NCBI GenBank assembly: GCA_036939355.1
Contig: JALLAP010001079.1
Span: 1-11,482 of the forward strand
Reading direction: 5' to 3'
Source: Thalassiosira profunda
Taxonomy: Eukaryota; Bacillariophyta; Thalassiosirophyceae; Thalassiosirales; Thalassiosiraceae
Length of the DNA stretch: 11,482 nucleotides
How positions within the stretch are numbered: the first letter of the stretch is position 1; each line of letters begins with the position of its first letter. The notes under the pieces were generated by a model. It did no database searches. It saw only the letters and a program-made list of their open reading frames with translations, and was not told where the DNA came from. Of the stretch, positions 8,287 to 11,482 are shown piece after piece. The position numbers were made by a program, and so were the translations under genes.

Positions 8287-8688
8287 ATGACAGCCGCACG
8301 GCTCTCTCCGCCTCCGCAACACCCAGCCATGACGATCCAGCTCCAAACAATCTCCGTCCCCACAAGCCACGGCGCCCCGCGACGGCGAGAGGTCGACCTC
8401 CGCCATTGGACCGAGTCCGACCTCCGGTCGCTAGAGAAGGCGGACGCCTTCCTCTTTCACTCGATCAAGACCTTGCACGAGGCCAAGCTAACTGGCAAGA
8501 ACGTCGACTTCTCCGCGGTGGCGTCTGATGCCGCGGCGGCGGGCCTCGCGGTCGCGCGGAAGACGCGAGTGTCGACGGAGTGCCACGCGGCGTGCCTGCT
8601 CGAGGACGACGATCTCTTGGCCGAGCTCGAGCGCTTGGCGGGCGATGCCGAGGCACAGCGTCGAACTGAGGCGTCAGTGCCCCGCTAG
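8287..8688 (+). CDS. Small conserved diatom-type protein of unknown function
   Basis: The frame is 133 codons from ATG 8287 (A at -3) to TAG 8688. A second Met at 8329 (GCCATGA) would give 119 aa, and either could be the start. Recognisable features are 'LRSLEKADAFLFHSIKTLHEAKL' at about 46-68, 'KNVDFSAV' after it, and 'RKTRVSTECHAACLLEDD' at 92-109. From memory these match a diatom family with conserved blocks like DPF-x-Y-SI, VD-x-S and RKTR-[IV]-S-x-ECH followed by an acidic Leu-rich tail; its function is unknown. No signal peptide or membrane segment is seen and the protein is predicted helical and soluble. It converges on the aminopeptidase gene with only 83 bp between stop codons, so the 3' ends probably overlap as transcripts. 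Confidence 0.7.
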   Translation: MTAARLSPPPQHPAMTIQLQTISVPTSHGAPRRREVDLRHWTESDLRSLEKADAFLFHSIKTLHEAKLTGKNVDFSAVASDAAAAGLAVARKTRVSTECHAACLLEDDDLLAELERLAGDAEAQRRTEASVPR

Positions 8689-8771
8689 CTAATAGAGATG
8701 CACCTACCGGAAGTGTAAAAGAAAGATTGTATTAGATATTACCTTACTGCTGCTGTGTGTCAGCACCAACT

Positions 8772-10526
8772 TCACTCTTCTATGCTGCCGTCCACTCTCG
8801 AGAAGTCATTGAAGAATGCTCGGAAGAGAGCCAACCCGTGAGAGAAGTCCCTCGTTCCCATTGTCTCCCGAATGCTGTGCATCGACAGCTGCGGGCAGCC
8901 CATATCTATGGCCCGCATTCCCGTGGCGGAGCTGATGATGGGACCGATGGTGCTCCCGCACGCGCAGTCGTTCCGAACTACGAACTCCTGAATTGGCGGC
9001 AGTCCGGCCCGTCGCGCCAGTTCCCGCACCACCAGCCCCGTCACCCCATTCGTGGCATACCTCTGGTTGGAATTGCGTTTGATGACCATGCCGCCGTTCA
9101 TTTTAGGGCCGTGGCCCTTCTCGTGCTTCGCACTGTAGTTGGGATGGATGGCGTGCGCCTGATCCACGCTCAGCACGAAGCTGTTCTGGATGGCCCGATC
9201 GTATACACTGGGGCCGTCGGCCCCCAGGGCGTGGCTGATTCGCTTCACGGCCTCGGCGACGATGGGACTGCCCGCCCCCGTCGCGGACGAGGACCCGACC
9301 TCCTCGTGGTCGAACATGGCAATGCAGCTGATGTCGGCGTCGTTCTCCACCCCGCCCTCTCCGACGTGGTCGATCAATCCTCGTAGCGACAAGAAGCAGG
9401 AGGCCAGGTTGTCCAATCGGGCCGAGTGCACGAATTCGTTCCGCGCCCCGCCCAGCGACGCCCGCTGGACGTCGAACAGATTCAGCTCAAAGTCGACAAT
9501 GTCGGTTTCTGCCACGTCCAGTTCTGCCGCGAGCATCTGCACCAGCAATGGCTCCTGGTGCTTCGTCCACCCATCGTCTTCGCCCTTCTCCTCCTTCTTT
9601 TCTTTTTCCGTCCCATCCCCACCCTTGCCCCCCAGCGACGCCTTCACCGCCGTGGCAATGATCGGCGCCAGATGATCCTCCTTGTTCACCTTGAACGCCT
9701 CCCTCTCCGTCGCCGTCTGCAAGTGAATGGCCAAATTGGGAACGCGCAGCACCGCCCGGTCGATCTTCACCAGCTCCTGCCGTATCGTTCCATTGTCATT
9801 CCGCACGAAGACTCTCCCGCTGAGGCCCAGGTCGCGGTCGAACCAGGTGTGCCACAATCCGCCGCCGTAGCACTCCACGGCCAGCTGGATGGCGCCGCTG
9901 GCGCCCCCGTCCTTGGCGGTGGTGCGTTTGGAGTACGGCTTCACCTTGAGGTTGGGGCTGTCGGTGTGCGAGCCGATGATCTTGAAGCCCGCGCCGGGTT
10001 GATAGTTGGCCCCGATCGAGAAGGCGACGAGGGTGGACTTGTTCCGGGTGAAGTAATACTTGCCCCCGGGCGATAGTGCTGCGTCGTCGCCGCCGTCGTC
10101 GCGCCACTCGACGAAGCCCGCGGACTCGAGGGCCTCGCTGGCGGTTTGGACGGCGTGGAAGGGATCGGGCGACGCGTCGATGAAATTCATGGCGTCCCGA
10201 GCTAGGGCCAGGTGCTCCTCCGTCGAGGCTGGAGGTGCGCACAGATGTGAGAAAACGCGTGCATTTCGCTTCATTTGCAAATGACAGCGTCAGACGAGAA
10301 TGCGCTCACCTCCGTCGGCGTCCAGCGGGGGCATGCCGGTGGAGGACGCGCGCAGCGCCGATGTCAATCCATTGGGATGCACCGACGGGTGCATCATTGG
10401 CCGGCCGCCCGCCGAAGATTGGGCGACGGGGGCCCACGCCGACGCGGACGCGAGGCCGGCGAGGTGGAGGAGGGACGGGCGCATCGCGGAGGGGGGCCAG
10501 TGAAGGCGGAGGAGCCGCGTTGCCAT
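8772..10526 (-). CDS. DNPEP: Aspartyl aminopeptidase (M18 family), two exons, with presequence
   Basis: This metallopeptidase removes N-terminal Asp or Glu from peptides. Exon 1 is 10526-10310 (ATG in GCCATGGC), the intron is 10309-10229, and exon 2 is 10228-8772. Exon phases match, giving 557 aa. Family residues are all present (numbered on the spliced protein): H160 in GSHTDSPNLKVKP, D345 in SARLDN, E381/E382 in FDHEEVGSSSATG, D428 in VDQAHAIHPNYSAKHE and H523 in LSMHSIRE. They correspond to the two-metal site and catalytic Glu of M18 enzymes. The core matches the usual length (about 480 aa), with an added Lys/Glu-rich insert at about 271-293. Residues 1-70 are an extra N-terminal leader with a hydrophobic stretch ending LASASAWAP, resembling a diatom plastid signal with an ASA-[FW]AP cleavage site; secretory or mitochondrial targeting is also possible. 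A mobile element sits 60 bp upstream of the ATG. Without splicing, exon 2 alone would give a misleading 502-aa protein starting inside the intron. Confidence 0.96.
10229..10309 (-). other. 81-bp spliceosomal intron in the aminopeptidase gene
   Basis: On the minus strand the donor is GGAG|GTGAGC and the acceptor is CCTCCAG|CC. A possible branch site (TCTGACG) is early, near the donor. Splicing joins phase-1 ends to give …DADG-A-STEEHLAL…, leading directly into the family's usual start. The frame in the intron from exon 1 reaches a stop quickly. Confidence 0.85.
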
Positions 10527-10578
10527 GGCGGAGGGCGAGGGCGTGGCGCCTGATGTTTGGAGGTGCGTCAGTTCAGAG

Positions 10579-10586
10579 CCGCCCAA
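10579..10586. repeat. 8-bp target-site duplication, left copy (right copy 10877-10884)
   Basis: CCGCCCAA abuts the left terminal inverted repeat, and an identical copy abuts the right one. It is evidence of a real, fairly recent insertion. Confidence 0.88.
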
Positions 10587-10876
10587 TAGGCCTGGGGAAA
10601 ATTACAAAGCCGAAATGGCCGAATTACAAAGTGAATTACAAAATCACGGCCTACTGGTCACGTGACACGTACATTTGTACTAGTTCCTACACCTGATATC
10701 ACGTCACACGCCGTCACGTCACAGGATGTTATCACGTGTAACTTACACGTGACTTTTCGTTGTTAGTAGAAGCTAGCGTCAAATATCACGTGTGATTTGT
10801 AATTTCCTTTGTAATTTTGTAATTTTGGCTCCTCAGAGCCCCCCAAATTTACAAAATGGAATTTTCCCCAGGCCTA
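10587..10876. mobile_element. 290-bp hAT-like MITE with 17-bp TIRs and 8-bp target duplication
   Basis: The left end TAGGCCTGGGGAAAATT (10587-10603) is matched exactly, inverted, at 10860-10876. The 8-bp direct repeat CCGCCCAA flanks it at 10579-10586 and 10877-10884. Eight-bp duplications are typical of hAT transposons, and TA/CA-G-type ends fit. Subterminal ATTACAAA occurs three times on the left (from 10601, 10623, 10635) and three times inverted on the right (10796-10823). No transposase is encoded, so the element is non-autonomous. The superfamily label is inference. Confidence 0.88.
10658..10792. promoter_or_regulatory. Cluster of CACGTG palindromes inside the MITE
   Basis: CACGTG occurs at 10659-10664, 10733-10738, 10746-10751 and 10787-10792, and TCACGTCAC twice at 10699-10707 and 10714-10722. 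The middle two lie in a perfect palindrome (arms TCACGTGTAA and TTACACGTGA, 10732-10752). bHLH and bZIP factors bind such ACGT cores. The cluster lies 130-270 bp upstream of the aminopeptidase ATG and could act as its promoter element. Activity is inferred. Confidence 0.5.
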
Positions 10877-10915
10877 CCGCCCAAATATTTGCAACTCGAC
10901 TCCCCGGCAACAACC

Positions 10916-11320
10916 ATATCCCACTCTTTTTTATGTTCCGTTCACGGAACATAAGAGGGTCAGGTACGAAAGGCCCAAAAATGTTTCGGAACATTAGTGG
11001 AACATACGTTACATACGGCTCTAGTACAAGATCGCCGATCTCCGCTAAATCCTTTCTCGCGTTTTCGTCGTGAGAAAATAGTCCGACTTTAGTACTAATT
11101 CCTATCGGCATTTTCGGCCGATTTTTTTTAAACGAATGGATTTATTAATTCCTACATAACGTAGGTAGAAAAACATACTAAATCTACGTGTTGGGTGACA
11201 CGGAACATAGCTGGTACTGCCGTATGTGAATTCCACGGAACATAAAAATTTCACGTAGCCACCGTAGAGCTTGTACCATATGTTCCGCCAATCGGAACAT
11301 AAGAAAAAGAGTTGGGATAT
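10916..11320. mobile_element. About 405-bp foldback/MITE element with hairpin ends
   Basis: ATATCCCACTCTTTTTT (10916-10932) is mirrored by an imperfect inverted copy ending TGGGATAT at 11320. Pairing continues for about 105 bp per arm, for example ACATACGGC at 11011-11019 with GCCGTATGT at 11219-11227. Each end carries a hairpin with 9-bp arms TATGTTCCG and CGGAACATA (10932-10953; 11279-11301). A TA dinucleotide at each boundary could be a TA target duplication, but the palindromic end makes this ambiguous. No transposase is encoded. Short frames crossing it are chance. Confidence 0.75.
10933..11300. repeat. Dispersed GGAACAT / ATGTTCC heptamers
   Basis: GGAACAT occurs at 10946, 10988, 10999, 11202, 11237 and 11294. 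The inverse ATGTTCC occurs at 10933 and 11280. That is eight copies within about 370 bp, far above chance. They may be transposase-binding subterminal motifs of the foldback element. Confidence 0.8.
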
Positions 11321-11468
11321 TGTACTCATTCCAACGTTGAATTTGTAGACCTACGTAAGATTTGATTCTAGGTCGTACAGGACAGGCGATCAGGGAGGGT
11401 CCGTCTCTTGTTGTTGCAGGGATTCGTCACATCGGCGCTAAGGTAGCTAACTCTCCCCGTAAGTACGT

Positions 11469-11480
11469 CTCTACGTAGAG
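11469..11480. repeat. 12-bp perfect palindrome CTCTACGTAGAG
   Basis: This palindrome lies at the very end of the window, in a 160-bp stretch (11321-11482) with no gene. It may be the edge of a further element outside the window. Confidence 0.4.
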
Positions 11481-11482
11481 GG

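Noticed and set aside
8757..10076. Plus-strand frames opposite the aminopeptidase
   Set aside because: The minus strand is unambiguously an M18 peptidase with all active-site residues.
10229..10280. ATG at 10280 as the aminopeptidase start
   Set aside because: It lies inside the intron; exon 1 joins in phase with strong splice sites and a better start context.
10235..10696. 153-codon plus-strand frame running into the MITE
   Set aside because: It is antisense to exon 1 and crosses the element boundary; Arg/Gly-rich with no motif.
11104..11130. Hairpin (ATCGGC / GCCGAT) followed by a T run, like a bacterial terminator
   Set aside because: The context is eukaryotic and inside a foldback element; it lies near the element's centre and is better explained as part of its symmetry.
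10792..11329. Short frames within and across the two mobile elements
   Set aside because: They cross element boundaries and are built from inverted repeats, so they are chance frames.
1..11482. tRNA, rRNA or CRISPR array
   Set aside because: No cloverleaf, conserved rRNA blocks or regularly spaced long repeats were found by eye.

Overview
This window looks like nuclear DNA of a diatom, most likely a centric (Thalassiosira-like) species. It is GC-rich. The genes alternate between strands and lack bacterial ribosome sites or operon spacing. One gene carries a short GT-AG intron, and starts sit in Kozak-like contexts. Two small proteins resemble lineage-expanded diatom families of unknown function, and the only firmly identified enzyme has a leader with an ASA-W motif resembling diatom plastid-targeting sequences. 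The organism call is inference; no search was run.

Layout. (1) 1-2056, minus: a long reading frame open to the window edge, with a degenerate THAP-like zinc finger, a coiled coil and a helix-turn-helix plus DDE-transposase-like region. It is interrupted by a single N flanked by an exact 44-bp duplication (907-995) that is probably an assembly scar. (2) 2501-3188, plus: a gene of a diatom-type uncharacterised family, apparently frameshifted. (3) 3330-4652, minus: a 440-aa Ser/Gly-rich unknown protein with paired cysteines at its C-terminus. (4) 4653-5996: about 1.3 kb without a recognisable gene, between divergent genes. (5) 5997-7566, plus: an acidic unknown protein whose frame is broken by a 4-bp tandem duplication (ATGG twice). 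(6) 8287-8688, plus: a small protein resembling a conserved diatom family. (7) 8772-10526, minus: a complete M18 aspartyl aminopeptidase in two exons, with all metal and catalytic residues and a presequence.

(8) The right end is a pair of non-autonomous mobile elements. At 10587-10876 is a 290-bp element with 17-bp terminal inverted repeats and a perfect 8-bp target duplication (hAT-like MITE), lying 60 bp upstream of the peptidase start and carrying four CACGTG palindromes. At 10916-11320 is a roughly 405-bp foldback element with hairpins at both ends and repeated GGAACAT heptamers.

The genes do not form an obvious pathway. The most notable points are the mobile DNA in the peptidase promoter region, the possible plastid targeting of the peptidase, and the three frame or assembly defects, which would mislead automatic gene calling.
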